Source: Haliscomenobacter hydrossis DSM 1100 (GTDB taxonomy: Bacteria; Bacteroidota; Bacteroidia; Chitinophagales; Saprospiraceae). From it: DNA of 64,000 nucleotides. The translations under genes and the position numbers were made by a program. The notes under the pieces are model-generated. The model saw only the letters and a program-made list of their open reading frames with translations. It was not told where the DNA came from and did no database searches. The stretch is taken from positions 5,767,001 through 5,831,000 of the forward strand of contig NC_015510.1 of NCBI RefSeq assembly GCF_000212735.1, in the 5' to 3' direction. Every line of letters begins with the position of its first letter. Position 1 is the first letter of the stretch. This document shows positions 9,252 to 20,200 of the stretch, piece after piece.

Positions 9252-9274
9252 GCTACCCCTTTGTGGGTATCCAT
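9248..9274. repeat. Degenerate GTAGGG-type repeat at the tuf stop codon
   Basis: GTAGGCTACCCCTTTGTGGG resembles the start of the repeats at 7013 and 10407 (GTAGG, then ACCC, then TGTGG at the same spacing). The tuf TAG stop lies within it. The copy is short and weak. Confidence 0.4.
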
Positions 9275-9328
9275 TACATGGCGTACCTCACCGGTATTCC
9301 TTCATACAGAATATACAAGTACAATCAT

Positions 9329-9369
9329 AAAAGCTAAGCATCTCACCCCCGGTGGGGTGCTTAGCTTTT
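9329..9369 (+). terminator. Terminator of the tRNA-tuf operon
   Basis: AAAAGCTAAGCA and TGCTTAGCTTTT pair perfectly, with an inner CACCCC/GGGGTG stem. The stem ends in T residues, and the A/T symmetry could let it work in both directions. Confidence 0.88.
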
Positions 9370-9384
9370 CGATACGCACTATAC

Positions 9385-9457
9385 ACGGGCATAGCTCAGC
9401 TGGTAGAGCGACGGTCTCCAAAACCGTAGGCCGAGGGTTCAAATCCTTCTGCCCGTG
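9385..9457 (+). tRNA. tRNA-Trp (anticodon CCA)
   Basis: Acceptor ACGGGCA/TGCCCGT, D-arm AGCTCAGCTGGTAGAGC, anticodon stem ACGGT/ACCGT with loop CTCCAAA, and T-loop GTTCAAATC. CCA is not encoded. It is placed directly before secE, as in many bacteria. Confidence 0.96.
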
Positions 9458-9464
9458 CAACTCC

Positions 9465-9532
9465 CAAACCATGACTTTAGTCGTGGGTGGGGAATCAGTA
9501 AGATCAAACCCATGACTTTAGTCGTGGGTAAG
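9465..9532. repeat. Two CCCATGACTTTAGTCGTGGG-type palindromes
   Basis: Two copies of an (A)CCATGACTTTAGTCGTGGG repeat about 42 bases apart, between tRNA-Trp and secE. The left arm has CATGAC where other copies have CACGAC, which leaves one mispair. Confidence 0.75.
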
Positions 9533-9555
9533 TGGGGTAAGCGCAAACCATACAA

Positions 9556-9744
9556 ATGGAAAAGATTCAACTTTACTTAAGGGAAAGCTACCAGGAACTC
9601 GTTAAAAACGTATCCTGGCCAACTTGGGCAAACTTGCAAGGCAATGCAGTAGCAGTAGTTGTTGCTGTATTGATGCTGGCCGCCATTGTTTTTCTGATGG
9701 ACATGGTTTCCAAGTTCGCATTGGACTTGGTCTACGGAATCTAA
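9556..9744 (+). CDS. secE: Preprotein translocase subunit SecE
   Basis: A 62-aa single-span SecE. A short amphipathic N-terminal helix (YLRESYQELVKNVSWPTWANL) holds the conserved NVSWPTW segment and is followed by one membrane helix (AVAVVVAVLMLAAIVFLMD). SecE clamps SecY in the SecYEG channel. The small form and its place between tRNA-Trp and nusG are standard. Confidence 0.96.
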   Translation: MEKIQLYLRESYQELVKNVSWPTWANLQGNAVAVVVAVLMLAAIVFLMDMVSKFALDLVYGI

Positions 9745-9861
9745 GAAAGATAAAGTGCCAACAGGCATTCGGCCGTTTTGTGCTGCCGAGTGCCTTTCGG
9801 CGTTTGATTAATGATGGGACTTTATATGCATAAAGTCTACTGAATAAATTGACAACGACAA

Positions 9862-10410
9862 ATGTCTGAAGGTACAAAATGGTACTCATTAAGGGTAATC
9901 AGCGGCAAAGAGCGCAAAATTAAAGAGCGCATTGATGCTGAAATTCTGCGCAATGAATGGACTACATTTATCCCTTCGGTTGTCGTTCCTACCGAAAAGG
10001 TCTACAAAATCCGCAACGGTAAAAAGGTAATTTCTGAGCGCAACATCTTACCGGGCTACTTGCTGGTTGAAGCCATTCCGGCCAAACTCAGCGCAGAGGT
10101 GGTTCAGGTTATCGCCAACGTGCCCAATGTCATTCATTTTCTGGGTAAAAATACCCCGGAGCCGATGAAAGACGCCGAGGCCAACCGCCTACTTGGAAAA
10201 GTAGACGAATCACAGGCTGCTGGTGAATCCCTTATCGAACCATTCATTGTGGGCGAAACCATTAAGATTGTAGACGGTCCTTTCAGCGAATTCATCGGAG
10301 ACATCCAGGAGGTGAACGAAGAAAAGAAGAAGCTGAAGGTAATTGTCAAAATCTTTGGCCGAGGTACCGAAGTCGAATTGGGCTTTATGCAGGTTGAAAA
10401 AACCGGGTAG
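9862..10410 (+). CDS. nusG: Transcription termination/antitermination factor NusG
   Basis: A 182-aa NusG. The N-terminal NGN domain (KWYSLRVISGKERKIKERI, LPGYLLVEA) binds the RNA polymerase clamp. The C-terminal KOW domain (about 130-182, VGETIKIVDGPFSEFIGDIQ) contacts Rho or ribosomal protein S10. It follows secE by 117 bases and leads the ribosomal protein genes. The TAG stop at 10408-10410 is provided by the GTAGGG repeat that starts at 10407. Confidence 0.97.
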   Translation: MSEGTKWYSLRVISGKERKIKERIDAEILRNEWTTFIPSVVVPTEKVYKIRNGKKVISERNILPGYLLVEAIPAKLSAEVVQVIANVPNVIHFLGKNTPEPMKDAEANRLLGKVDESQAAGESLIEPFIVGETIKIVDGPFSEFIGDIQEVNEEKKKLKVIVKIFGRGTEVELGFMQVEKTG

Positions 10411-10482
10411 GGACAACCCTGTGTGGTTGTCCGATACAACCCTGCGTCGCCAAAGGGCGACCACGCAGGGTCGCCCCAACAA
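10407..10482. repeat. GTAGGG palindromic repeat at the nusG stop codon
   Basis: GTAGGGACAACCCTGTGTGG opens the element. CCCTGCGTCGCC and GGGCGACCACGCAGGG form a second hairpin. It has the same family architecture as the copy at 7013 and likewise starts at the stop codon of the upstream gene. Confidence 0.8.
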
Positions 10483-10607
10483 GTATTTTTCTGATTTTCA
10501 ATATACCATGTACGAAGTAATGCTGTTGCTGTTCCTCCGGAATGTGAGCCGGAATGAAACGCTTCCCATCCAACAGCCTTACCAAGCTGGTAAAATTTTG
10601 TACTAAA

Positions 10608-11069
10608 ATGGCAAAGGAAGTAGAAGTTTATATCAAACTTCAAGTCAAAGGCGGTCAGGCTAACCCTGCTCCCCCCATCGGTCCGGCCCTCGGTTCCAAA
10701 GGGGTGAACATCATGGAGTTCTGCAAGCGCTTCAATGCCGCTACCCAGGACAAAATGGGTAAAATTCTTCCGGTGGTGATCTCGGTTTATAAGGACAAGT
10801 CCTTTGAATTTGTGATCAAAACGCCTCCGGCAGCAATTCAACTCATGGAAGCCTCCAAGATCCAGAAAGGGTCCACTGAATCCAACCGTAAGAAGGTGGG
10901 TACAGTAACCTGGGATCAGGTAAAAGCGATCGCCGAAGACAAAATGCCCGACCTCAACTGCTTCACCATCGAATCGGCCATGAAAATGATCGCAGGTACG
11001 GCGCGCAGTATGGGGCTCAATATTTCTGGTACTCCTCCTTGGGGTGAGAAAGCAGAAGTAGAGGCATAA
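10608..11069 (+). CDS. rplK: 50S ribosomal protein L11
   Basis: A 153-aa protein starting [20 protein letters not shown], with the L11 motif [20 protein letters not shown]. It also has [26 protein letters not shown], and near the end [11 protein letters not shown]11 forms the GTPase-associated centre with 23S rRNA and affects factor binding and the stringent response. The start at 10608 was preferred over an in-frame ATG at 10554 because the family begins MAK. It is separated from rplA by 68 bases. Confidence 0.98.
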   Translation: MAKEVEVYIKLQVKGGQANPAPPIGPALGSKGVNIMEFCKRFNAATQDKMGKILPVVISVYKDKSFEFVIKTPPAAIQLMEASKIQKGSTESNRKKVGTVTWDQVKAIAEDKMPDLNCFTIESAMKMIAGTARSMGLNISGTPPWGEKAEVEA

Positions 11070-11137
11070 TCTTATTTCTTCAAAGGGAGTCAGCGGCTGA
11101 ACGCAGCAACTGACGTTGACCTTAAATTTTTCGCAAC

Positions 11138-11830
11138 ATGGCAAAAGTTGGAAAGAAAAGAGCCGCTGTCAATGCCAAAGTAGACCGCAATAAGCTGTAT
11201 ACTTTGGAAGAAGGCACCGCCCTCATGAAAGATGTGAACCTGACCAAGTTCGATGCTTCGGTTGACGTTCACGTGCGCCTGGGTGTAGATCCACGTAAAC
11301 CGGATCAAGCACTCCGTGGTACCGTTGGCTTGCCACACGGTACAGGTAAAACCAAGCGCGTAGCTGTATTTTGTACCCCCGATAAAGTGGAGGAAGCAAA
11401 AGCAGCAGGTGCGGATTACGTAGGTCTGGAAGACCTGATCCAAAAGGTTCAGGAAGGATGGACTGACGTAGACGTGATCATTGCAATGCCACAAACCATG
11501 GCCGCACTTGGTAAAGTAGCACGTATCCTCGGTCCTCGTGGCTTAATGCCCAACCCTAAGACCGGTACGGTTACCACCGACATCGCCAGCGCAGTTTCTG
11601 AGGTGAAGAAAGGTAAGATTTCATTCCGCGTTGACAAAACGGGTATCATTCACGCTTCGGTTGGTCGGGTGTCTTTTTCACCTGCACAATTGATCGAGAA
11701 CATCAACGAATTGCTTCATACCCTTCAACGGATGAAGCCATCTACGGCAAAAGGTACGTACATGAAAAGTATTACCCTTGCTACCACGATGAGTCCTGGT
11801 GTGAAAATTGATCCCAAATTGATTCGCTAA
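11138..11830 (+). CDS. rplA: 50S ribosomal protein L1
   Basis: A 230-aa L1 of normal size: [44 protein letters not shown], and the signature [17 protein letters not shown]1 forms the mobile stalk at the ribosomal E site and in many bacteria also represses its own operon by binding the mRNA leader. It lies between rplK and rplJ. Confidence 0.98.
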   Translation: MAKVGKKRAAVNAKVDRNKLYTLEEGTALMKDVNLTKFDASVDVHVRLGVDPRKPDQALRGTVGLPHGTGKTKRVAVFCTPDKVEEAKAAGADYVGLEDLIQKVQEGWTDVDVIIAMPQTMAALGKVARILGPRGLMPNPKTGTVTTDIASAVSEVKKGKISFRVDKTGIIHASVGRVSFSPAQLIENINELLHTLQRMKPSTAKGTYMKSITLATTMSPGVKIDPKLIR

Positions 11831-11849
11831 GTTTTAAAACAGGAGTCAA

Positions 11850-12392
11850 ATGAATAAAGCTGAAAAGACAGCAACTATCGATGTGTTGAGGGAAGAGTTT
11901 GAGGAGAACAATTATTTCTACCTCGCTGATGCCTCGACAATGTCGGTAGCCGATGTCAACAAGTTCAGAAGGCTGTGCTTCGAAAGCGGTGTTTCAATGC
12001 AAGTCATTAAAAACACCCTGGTGAAAAAAGCCTTGGAGAACACTCCTGCTGAGAAGAATTACGCCAGTATTTTTGATGCACTGCATGGCCCAACGGCTAT
12101 TTTGTTCTCAAAAAATCCTGAAGCGCCTGCCAACTCGGTTGCAAAAATGCTGAAAGACTATCGTCGTTCTGGCAATGAGCGCCCTTTGTTGAAAGCCGCT
12201 TACGTGGATTCTGCAGTGTTCATCGGAGATGAGCAATTGGATGCATTGACCAAACTGAAGTCCAAGCAAGATTTGCTGGGCGAAGTGATTGGCCTGCTTC
12301 AATCACCTGCACGCAATCTGATCAGTGCCCTCCAATCTGGTGGTTCTACCATCGCAGGATTGGTTAAAGCGCTGGAAGAACGCCAAGCGTAA
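11850..12392 (+). CDS. rplJ: 50S ribosomal protein L10
   Basis: A 180-aa L10. The N-terminal rRNA-binding domain (KAEKTATIDVLREEFEEN, VSMQVIKNTLVKKAL, GPTAILFS) is followed by a C-terminal helix that carries L7/L12 dimers (LISALQSGGSTIAGLVKALEE). It lies 19 bases after rplA. Unlike the usual close rplJ-rplL spacing, 206 bases with three palindromic repeats separate it from rplL. Confidence 0.97.
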   Translation: MNKAEKTATIDVLREEFEENNYFYLADASTMSVADVNKFRRLCFESGVSMQVIKNTLVKKALENTPAEKNYASIFDALHGPTAILFSKNPEAPANSVAKMLKDYRRSGNERPLLKAAYVDSAVFIGDEQLDALTKLKSKQDLLGEVIGLLQSPARNLISALQSGGSTIAGLVKALEERQA

Positions 12393-12395
12393 CCA

Positions 12396-12532
12396 ACCCA
12401 CGGATTCATCCGTGGGAGGTAACATGAGCCTTACCCCACGACTTCAGTCGTGGGTCTCAACCAAGAAAAAGATTCTTGGAGAGACCAAAGCTCATCATTC
12501 TCAGCAAACCCACAAACGGTTTTGTGGGTTGC
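12396..12532. repeat. Three CCCACG..CGTGGG-type palindromes between rplJ and rplL
   Basis: CCCACGGATTCATCCGTGGG, then CCCCACGACTTCAGTCGTGG, then CCCACAAACGGTTTTGTGGG. The first is followed by AGGTAAC. They fill the rplJ-rplL gap; no promoter was recognised there. Confidence 0.8.
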
Positions 12533-12598
12533 AAACGGTTTAGGCTTCCAAGCTAACCGCTCTATATATTTTAAAACACTTTTTTAAAAGACAATACA

Positions 12599-12979
12599 AT
12601 GGCTGATTTGAAAGCTCTTGCGGAAACGCTTGTAAATTTGACGGTTAAAGATGTTCAGGAACTGGCTGGTATCCTGAAGGATGATTACGGTATTGAGCCT
12701 GCTGCTGCTGCTGTAGCAATGGTTGCTGGCCCTGCTGCTGCTGATGCCGCTCCTGCTGCCGTTGAGCAAACTGAGTTTGACGTTATCCTGCAATCAGGTG
12801 GCGCCAACAAATTGAACGTGGTTAAAGAAGTGAAGAACCTCTTGGGCCTTGGCTTGAAAGAAGCTAAAGACCTCGTAGATGGCGCTCCACAAGCACTGAA
12901 GACTGCTGTTTCTAAAGAAGAAGCTGAGTCTTTGAAAGCTAAGTTGGAAGAAGCCGGCGCTCAGGTAGAAATTAAGTAA
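12599..12979 (+). CDS. rplL: 50S ribosomal protein L7/L12
   Basis: A 126-aa L7/L12. The N-terminal dimerisation helices ([20 protein letters not shown]) are joined by an Ala-rich hinge (residues about 36-60) to the factor-binding domain ([40 protein letters not shown]). It recruits translational GTPases. Codon use is strongly biased, as for a highly expressed gene. Confidence 0.98.
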   Translation: MADLKALAETLVNLTVKDVQELAGILKDDYGIEPAAAAVAMVAGPAAADAAPAAVEQTEFDVILQSGGANKLNVVKEVKNLLGLGLKEAKDLVDGAPQALKTAVSKEEAESLKAKLEEAGAQVEIK

Positions 12980-13039
12980 TTTCTCCTCGCGCAGGCCAAA
13001 GGCAAACTAGCTGATCAGACTTTTACTAGTATAGCTTTT

Positions 13040-13121
13040 GGAATGGGCTGTGTGTCAAAAACGCGTTTTTGACGCACTAGGGCTTAGGAAATCGACACAC
13101 GTTGCTTCCTAAGCCCATTCC
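13040..13121 (+). promoter_or_regulatory. Structured leader element between rplL and rpoB
   Basis: Two overlapping pairings are possible. GGAATGGGCT (13040) pairs with AGCCCATTCC (13112), extended by GTGTGTC/GACACAC; or GGGCTTAGGAA (13080) pairs perfectly with TTCCTAAGCCC (13106). They compete for AGCCC at 13112-13116. A CAAAAACGCGTTTTTG palindrome lies inside. No T-run follows, so it is not a simple terminator. It could be an attenuator, a processing site or another dispersed palindrome. The rest of the 340-base gap shows nothing else clear. Confidence 0.45.
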
Positions 13122-13319
13122 CGTATAACCTTGTGTTGTATGTTTTGTGATTTTTATTAGACAAAATGAAACTATTATTGCTTTAGTTTCATTTACTAAT
13201 CAGGAAACCACTACTTCCAGCAATCTGTAGGTTCCGAGTATTTTCTCGGTGATTTTAGGGAAAGTAACCCATGGCTTTTGACATGGGCTTTTACCATCAA
13301 CAACAAACTTGTTGCGCAG

Positions 13320-16300
13320 ATGACATTCAATGGTAAGGCACAATCAGCTGAGGCGAAGCGTATCACCTTCAGCAAAACTAAATTTCCAACTCCATACCCT
13401 GATTTCCTTGAAATTCAGCTAAAGTCATTTCAGGAGTTTTTCCAACTGGAAACGACGCCCGAAAATCGTATGAACGAGGGACTTTACAAGGTTTTTCAAG
13501 AAAATTTTCCAATTACTGATGCGAGAAACATTTTCGTACTCGAGTTCCTGGATTACTTTATTGACCCCCCCCGTTACAGCATAGAGGAGTGTATGCAACG
13601 TGGATTGACCTATAGCGTTCCGCTTAAGGCCAAGTTGCGTCTGTCCTGTAACGACGAGGAACACGTCGACTTCCAGACCATCGTCCAAGACGTTTTTCTG
13701 GGGAACATCCCGTACATGACCCCCAAGGGTACCTTTATGATCAATGGTGCTGAGCGCGTGATTGTATCACAGCTTCACCGTTCACCAGGGGTGTTTTTTG
13801 GTCAAAGTGTACACCCCAACGGTACCAAAATTTATTCTGCCAGGGTTATCCCGTTCAAAGGGGCCTGGATGGAATTTGCTACCGACATCAACACCGTGAT
13901 GTACGCGTACATCGACCGGAAGAAAAAATTTCCGGTAACTACCCTTCTACGCGCCATAGGTTACGATACGGACAAAGCGATCCTGGATATCTTTGACCTG
14001 GCCGACGAAGTAACGACTACCCGTGAAGCACTCGAAAAGAGTATTGGCCGCAAACTCGCCGCTCGCGTATTGCGCAGCTGGACCGAAGACTTTGTGGACG
14101 AAGACACGGGAGAGGTGGTAACCATCGAACGGAATGAAATCATTCTGGAACGGGACACCGTTTTGGATGAAGACAATATTGAAGCAATCCTGGAAGCCTC
14201 GGTAGCAACCATCATCCTTCAGAAGGAAGACATCGAGCAGGATTACTCCATTATATACAATACCCTGCAAAAAGACCCAACCAGTTCTGAACTGGAAGCG
14301 GTACAGTACATCTATCGCCAATTGCGCGGTACCGATCCGCCCGATGAAGAAACGGCGCGTGGCATCATCGAGAAATTGTTCTTCTCCGATAAACGCTACA
14401 ACCTGGGTGAGGTAGGCCGCTACAAGATCAACAAAAAGCTGCAACTGGACATCTCTGAGGAAACCCTGGTGTTGACCAAAGAAGACATCATTTCCATCGT
14501 GCGCTTCCTGGTGACCTTGATGAACCAAATGGCGGAAATCGACGACATTGACCACCTTGAAAACCGCCGCGTACGTACCGTAGGTGAGCAGCTTTATGCC
14601 CAATTTGGTGTAGGTCTGGCTCGTATGGCCCGTACCATCCGCGAACGGATGAACGTGCGCGATAATGAGGTGTTCACGCCCGTTGACTTGATCAACGCCC
14701 GTACCTTGTCTTCGGTGATCAACTCCTTCTTTGGAACCAGCCAATTGTCGCAGTTCCTGGATCAAACCAACCCCTTGTCAGAAATCACGCACAAGCGACG
14801 TATTTCAGCACTGGGACCAGGTGGTCTGTCCCGCGAACGCGCCGGTTTTGAGGTTCGTGACGTACACTACTCCCACTACGGACGTTTGTGTACCATCGAA
14901 ACCCCCGAAGGACCAAACATCGGTTTGATCTCGACCTTGTGTGTACACGCCAAGATCAATAAGATGGGCTTCCTGGAAACACCATACCGCAAAGTAATCG
15001 AAGGTCTGGTGGAAAAAGATGGACAACCCTTGTACTTGTCTGCCGAAGGGGAAGACAAAATGCGGATTGCCCAAGCCAACGCCTTATTGGAATATGACGG
15101 TAGCTTCGTGCAAGACCGGGTCAAGTGCCGCGAACACGGTGATTTCCCGGTATTGACACCCGAAGAAATCGACTACATGGACGTAGCACCCAACCAGATT
15201 GTAGGGGTGTCCGCTTCCATGATTCCGTTCCTTGAAAACGACGACGCCAACCGCGCCTTGATGGGTTCGAACATGCAACGTCAGGCCGTGCCCCTGATCC
15301 GCCCTCACTCTCCGATAGTCGGTACCGGTTTGGAAGGTAAAGTTGCCCGCGACTCCCGCATGCTCATCAACGCAGAAGGTGAAGGGGTAATTGAATACGT
15401 GGATGCAACCGAAATCCACGTGCGTTACGACCGCACCGGGGAAGAGCAGTTGATTTCTTTCGAGGACAACCTGAAAAAATACAACCTCATCAAGTTTACC
15501 CGTACCAACCAGGGTACTTGTATCAACCTGCGCCCCATTGTGCGCAAGGGAGATCGGGTAGAAAAAGGCCAAATCCTTTGCGATGGTTACGCCACCGAAA
15601 GAGGAGAATTGGCACTTGGCCAAAACATGAAGGTTGCCTTCATGCCTTGGAAAGGGTACAACTTTGAGGACGCCATCGTAATTTCCGAGCGCGTGGTGCG
15701 GGAAGATATTTTTACTTCCGTACACATCGAGCACTTTGAAATCGACGTACGTGATACCAAGTTGGGCGAGGAAGAACTCACCAACGATATTCCAAACGTG
15801 AGCGAAGAAGCCACCAAAGACCTGGACGAAAACGGAATCATCCGCATCGGTGCCTGGGTTAAAGAAGGCGATATCCTCATCGGAAAGATTACCCCAAAAG
15901 GCGAATCCGATCCCACCCCCGAAGAAAAACTCTTGAGAGCGATCTTTGGTGACAAGGCCGGCGACGTGAAGGACGCTTCTTTGAAAGCGCCCCCCTCCAC
16001 TACGGGTGTAATCATCGACAAGCAACTTTTCGCCCGTGCGAAAAAAGATAAAGTACAGAAAGGCCAGGAGAAAGACGTATTGTCTAAACTGGATGACCAA
16101 CACAAAGTGGCTACCAACGAATTGCTGACGATTCTGGTAGACAAATTGATGATCCTCCTCAAAGACAAAACTTCGCAAGGCATCCGTACCATCTACGGTG
16201 ACAATTTGTTGGCCAAAGGGGTTAAGTTTACCCAGGACACCTTGCGTGAACTGGACTATACTTCAGTGGATTATACCAACTGGACCGACGAGGCTAAAAT

Positions 16301-17141
16301 CAATGAATTGGTTGCCCGTTTGTTGCACAACTACAGCATCAAACACAACGAAGAAGTTGGACGCTACAAGCGCGAAAAATTCAACGTGAGCATTGGGGAC
16401 GAACTCCCTGCGGGTGTACTCAAACTGGCGAAGGTGTACATGGCCAAAAAGCGCAAGCTGAAAGTGGGGGACAAACTCGCTGGCCGTCACGGTAACAAAG
16501 GTATCGTATCCCGGATAGTACGCGCTGAAGACATGCCCTTCCTCGAAGATGGCACTCCGGTCGACATCGTGTTGAACCCACTGGGGGTTCCTTCACGGAT
16601 GAACCTGGGGCAGATCTTCGAAACGGTATTGGGCTGGGCTGGTGAAAAACTGGGCGTTAAGTTCGCTACTCCAATCTTCGACGGGGCTACCCGCGATGAA
16701 ATTGAAGAGTGGATCCAAAAAACGAGCTTGCCAAGTTTGGGTCAAACCTTCCTATCTGACGGTGAAACGGGCGACCGTTTCCACCAGCAAGCTACAGTTG
16801 GGGTGATCTACATGCTTAAACTCAGCCACATGGTTGACGATAAGATGCACGCACGCTCCATCGGCCCATACTCGCTCATTACCCAGCAACCATTGGGTGG
16901 TAAAGCACAGTTTGGTGGCCAGCGTTTTGGGGAAATGGAAGTTTGGGCACTCGAAGCATTTGGTGCGGCCAACATTCTCCAGGAATTGCTTACCATCAAG
17001 TCAGATGATATCAATGGTCGTGCCAAAGCGTACGAGGCCATCGTTAAAGGAGACAATCTTCCAGAACCAAACATTCCGGAATCCTTCAACGTACTTGTAC
17101 ACGAATTGCGCGGTCTGGCGCTCGATGTGAAATTTGAATAA
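13320..17141 (+). CDS. rpoB: DNA-directed RNA polymerase subunit beta
   Basis: A 1273-aa RpoB. Seen in order: protrusion and lobe segments ([20 protein letters not shown]), the fork and rifampicin region ([33 protein letters not shown]), active-site lysine segments ([29 protein letters not shown]), and the C-terminal clamp part ([19 protein letters not shown]). The rifampicin cluster carries the usual sensitive residues S..FLDQTN, H and R. The start at 13320 (MTFNGKAQS) is a choice: an in-frame ATG at 13278 would add 14 residues. Normal for Bacteroidota. Confidence 0.98.
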   Translation: MTFNGKAQSAEAKRITFSKTKFPTPYPDFLEIQLKSFQEFFQLETTPENRMNEGLYKVFQENFPITDARNIFVLEFLDYFIDPPRYSIEECMQRGLTYSVPLKAKLRLSCNDEEHVDFQTIVQDVFLGNIPYMTPKGTFMINGAERVIVSQLHRSPGVFFGQSVHPNGTKIYSARVIPFKGAWMEFATDINTVMYAYIDRKKKFPVTTLLRAIGYDTDKAILDIFDLADEVTTTREALEKSIGRKLAARVLRSWTEDFVDEDTGEVVTIERNEIILERDTVLDEDNIEAILEASVATIILQKEDIEQDYSIIYNTLQKDPTSSELEAVQYIYRQLRGTDPPDEETARGIIEKLFFSDKRYNLGEVGRYKINKKLQLDISEETLVLTKEDIISIVRFLVTLMNQMAEIDDIDHLENRRVRTVGEQLYAQFGVGLARMARTIRERMNVRDNEVFTPVDLINARTLSSVINSFFGTSQLSQFLDQTNPLSEITHKRRISALGPGGLSRERAGFEVRDVHYSHYGRLCTIETPEGPNIGLISTLCVHAKINKMGFLETPYRKVIEGLVEKDGQPLYLSAEGEDKMRIAQANALLEYDGSFVQDRVKCREHGDFPVLTPEEIDYMDVAPNQIVGVSASMIPFLENDDANRALMGSNMQRQAVPLIRPHSPIVGTGLEGKVARDSRMLINAEGEGVIEYVDATEIHVRYDRTGEEQLISFEDNLKKYNLIKFTRTNQGTCINLRPIVRKGDRVEKGQILCDGYATERGELALGQNMKVAFMPWKGYNFEDAIVISERVVREDIFTSVHIEHFEIDVRDTKLGEEELTNDIPNVSEEATKDLDENGIIRIGAWVKEGDILIGKITPKGESDPTPEEKLLRAIFGDKAGDVKDASLKAPPSTTGVIIDKQLFARAKKDKVQKGQEKDVLSKLDDQHKVATNELLTILVDKLMILLKDKTSQGIRTIYGDNLLAKGVKFTQDTLRELDYTSVDYTNWTDEAKINELVARLLHNYSIKHNEEVGRYKREKFNVSIGDELPAGVLKLAKVYMAKKRKLKVGDKLAGRHGNKGIVSRIVRAEDMPFLEDGTPVDIVLNPLGVPSRMNLGQIFETVLGWAGEKLGVKFATPIFDGATRDEIEEWIQKTSLPSLGQTFLSDGETGDRFHQQATVGVIYMLKLSHMVDDKMHARSIGPYSLITQQPLGGKAQFGGQRFGEMEVWALEAFGAANILQELLTIKSDDINGRAKAYEAIVKGDNLPEPNIPESFNVLVHELRGLALDVKFE

Positions 17142-17149
17142 AAACCTTA

Positions 17150-17276
17150 AAGGGTTCGAAGGTTCGAGAGTTCGGGGGTTCGAAGGTTCGGGGGTTCAGA
17201 GGTTGAGTAAAATTTTGCTCACCCCCGAACCCCTGAACTCACGAACCCTCGAACCCCCGAACCCCGAACCCTCTAG
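17150..17276. repeat. Long inverted repeat with GTTCGRR-periodic arms between rpoB and rpoC
   Basis: The left arm is built of units such as GGTTCGAAGGTTCGAGAGTT, the right arm of CCCCGAACC and CCCTCGAACC units, joined by a short AAAATTTTGC loop. The arms are complementary and each is a run of imperfect 7-8 base repeats. It occupies nearly the whole 153-base rpoB-rpoC gap. Confidence 0.8.
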
Positions 17277-17294
17277 CTCCCAAACCTTTGTCGC

Positions 17295-20200
17295 ATGCCA
17301 TTCAAAAAGAAGGGTAATATTCAAAATCAAAACTTTGACAGCATCACCATCAGCTTGTCTTCTCCCGATGAAATCCTGGAGCGCTCCTATGGTGAAGTAC
17401 TCAAGCCAGAAACCATTAACTACCGCTCTTACAAGCCGGAACGTGATGGTCTATTCTGCGAGCGCATCTTCGGGCCTGTCAAGGATTACGAATGCTATTG
17501 CGGTAAGTACAAGCGTATCCGCTACAAGGGTATCGTGTGCGACCGTTGTGGGGTTGAAGTAACCGAAAAGAAAGTTCGCCGCGAGCGCATGGGCCACATC
17601 AAACTGGTTGTGCCCGTGGTACACATCTGGTTCTTCAAATCACTCCCGAATAAAATCGGCTACTTGCTCGGATTGTCTTCCAAAAAACTGGAATCGATCG
17701 TTTATTACGAGCGTTACGTAGTGATTCAACCAGGGGTCAAAGGCAACGAAGGGGTAGGTAAAAATGACCTGCTCACGGAGGAAGAATACCTGGAACACCT
17801 GGAATCATTGCCCGCAGAAAATCAACTGCTGGACGACAATGATCCCAATAAATTCATCGCCCGCATGGGTGCCGAAGCGGTTCGGGATATGCTCAACCGT
17901 TTGGAACTGGATCAGCTTTCCTACGACCTGCGCCACCAGGCTGCCAACGAAACGTCTCAACAACGGAAGTCGGAAGCCCTCAAGCGTTTGCGCGTAGTAG
18001 AAGCATTCCGCGACGGGCAAACCCGGATGGAAAACCGCCCAGAATGGGCCGTTATCCAGTACCTGCCGGTAATTCCACCAGAATTGCGCCCATTGGTGCC
18101 ATTGGATGGTGGTCGTTTTGCCAGCTCCGATTTGAATGACCTTTACCGTCGGGTAATCATCCGCAACAACCGCTTGAAGCGTTTGTTGGAAATCAAAGCG
18201 CCAGAAGTAATCTTGCGCAACGAGAAACGGATGTTGCAGGAAGCGGTCGACTCTTTGTTCGACAACTCCCGCAAATCCAATGCGGTAAAAGCGGAAGGTG
18301 GTCGCCCGCTCAAGTCATTGAGTGACATCCTCAAAGGTAAACAAGGTCGTTTCCGTCAGAACCTGCTTGGTAAACGGGTGGATTATTCTGGTCGTTCGGT
18401 CATCGTAGTAGGACCTACTTTGAAGCTCCACGAATGTGGTTTGCCCAAAGGTATGGCTGCCGAGTTGTTCAAACCCTTCATCATCCGCAAGCTCATCGAG
18501 CGTGGCATTGTGAAGACGGTAAAATCGGCCAAGAAACTGGTAGACCGCAAGGATCCCGTAATTTGGGAAATCCTCGAAAATATCCTGAAGGGGCACCCCG
18601 TGCTCCTCAACCGTGCACCAACATTGCACCGTTTGTCGATTCAGTCCTTCCAGCCTCGGCTCGTAGAAGGCAAGGCGATTCAGTTGCACCCCTTGGTGTG
18701 TAGCTCTTTCAACGCCGACTTCGACGGTGACCAGATGGCGGTACACGTGCCACTGAGCCAGGCTGCTATATTGGAAGCCCAAATGTTGATGTTGTCTTCG
18801 CACAACATGCTCAACCCTCAAAACGGTACACCGATTACCCTGCCTTCCCAGGACATGGTATTGGGCTTGTACTACATTACCAAAGAAAGAAAAACCGTTG
18901 GTGATGTCATCGTTAAGGGTGAAGGCATGAAATTCTACTCTTCCGAGGAGGTAATTATTGCCCTCAACGAAGGTGTGGTAGACTTGCACGCCAAAATCAA
19001 AGTTCGCATTGGGGTAGATCAACCAGATGGCACCCGCGTTATGCGCTTGACGGAGACTACGGTTGGTCGGGTTTTGTTCAATGAGGTGTTGCCTGCGGGT
19101 GTGCCTTATCAGAACAGCTTGATGACCAAGAAAAACCTCAAGAACGTCATCGGTGAAGTAATCGAACGCACTGACTTTGCGGTCACTGCCGACTTCCTCG
19201 ATGAAATCAAGGAGATGGGCTTTATCTGGGCCTTCCGCGGCGGCTTGTCCTTCAACTTGGGTGACTTGATTACGCCTTCCATCAAACAGGATGCGTTGGA
19301 AGAAGCACAGGGTGAAGTAGACGAAGTGTGGGAGAACTACAACATGGGTCTGATCACCAACAACGAGCGGTACAACCAAATCATCGACCGTTGGACGTAT
19401 GCGGACAACCGTATTACCGATACCTTGATGCGCGAGTTGGCCAGCCACAAGCAAGGCTTCAACTCGGTGTTCATGATGCTCGACTCCGGTGCGCGGGGTT
19501 CCAAGCAGCAGATCAAGCAGTTGTGCGGTCTGCGGGGCTTGATGGCCAAGCCACGGAAATCTGGTGACACGGGTGGTGCCGTTATCGAAAACCCCATCTT
19601 GTCCAACTTTGTGGATGGCTTGTCGGTTCTCGAGTACTTCATCTCTACCCACGGTGCGCGTAAAGGTCTTGCGGATACGGCCCTCAAAACGGCTGACGCA
19701 GGTTACTTGACCCGTCGTTTGGTGGACGTAGCCCAGGATGTAATCATCATGGAAGAAGACTGTAGCACCTTGCGCGGTTTGGAAACACTGGCGCTCAAAG
19801 ACAACGATAAAGTCATTGAACCACTGGTATCCCGGATCGAAGGCCGCTATACTTTGCACGATATTGTCAATCCGGTTACCGACGAAATCATCCTCACCGC
19901 AGGAGATTACATCGATCCCCGGACGGCTGAGTACATTGAAAAAATTGGCATAGAAACCGTTACCATCCGCTCTGTACTGACCTGCGAATCCAAACGTGGG
20001 GTTTGTGCCAAGTGTTATGGTAAAAACCTTGCCATTGGCCGAATTGCAGAAGAAGGGGATGCAGTGGGGATCATTGCTGCACAATCCATCGGTGAACCGG
20101 GTACTCAGTTGACCCTGCGTACTTTCCACACGGGGGGTACTGCATCTTTGTCCAAAACTGAGTCGGAGATCGTTGCCAAATTCGCTGGTAAAATTGAATT

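Noticed and set aside
15084-16178. 364-codon minus-strand frame inside rpoB
   Set aside because: Same reason as for rpoC: codon-bias shadow of a conserved gene.
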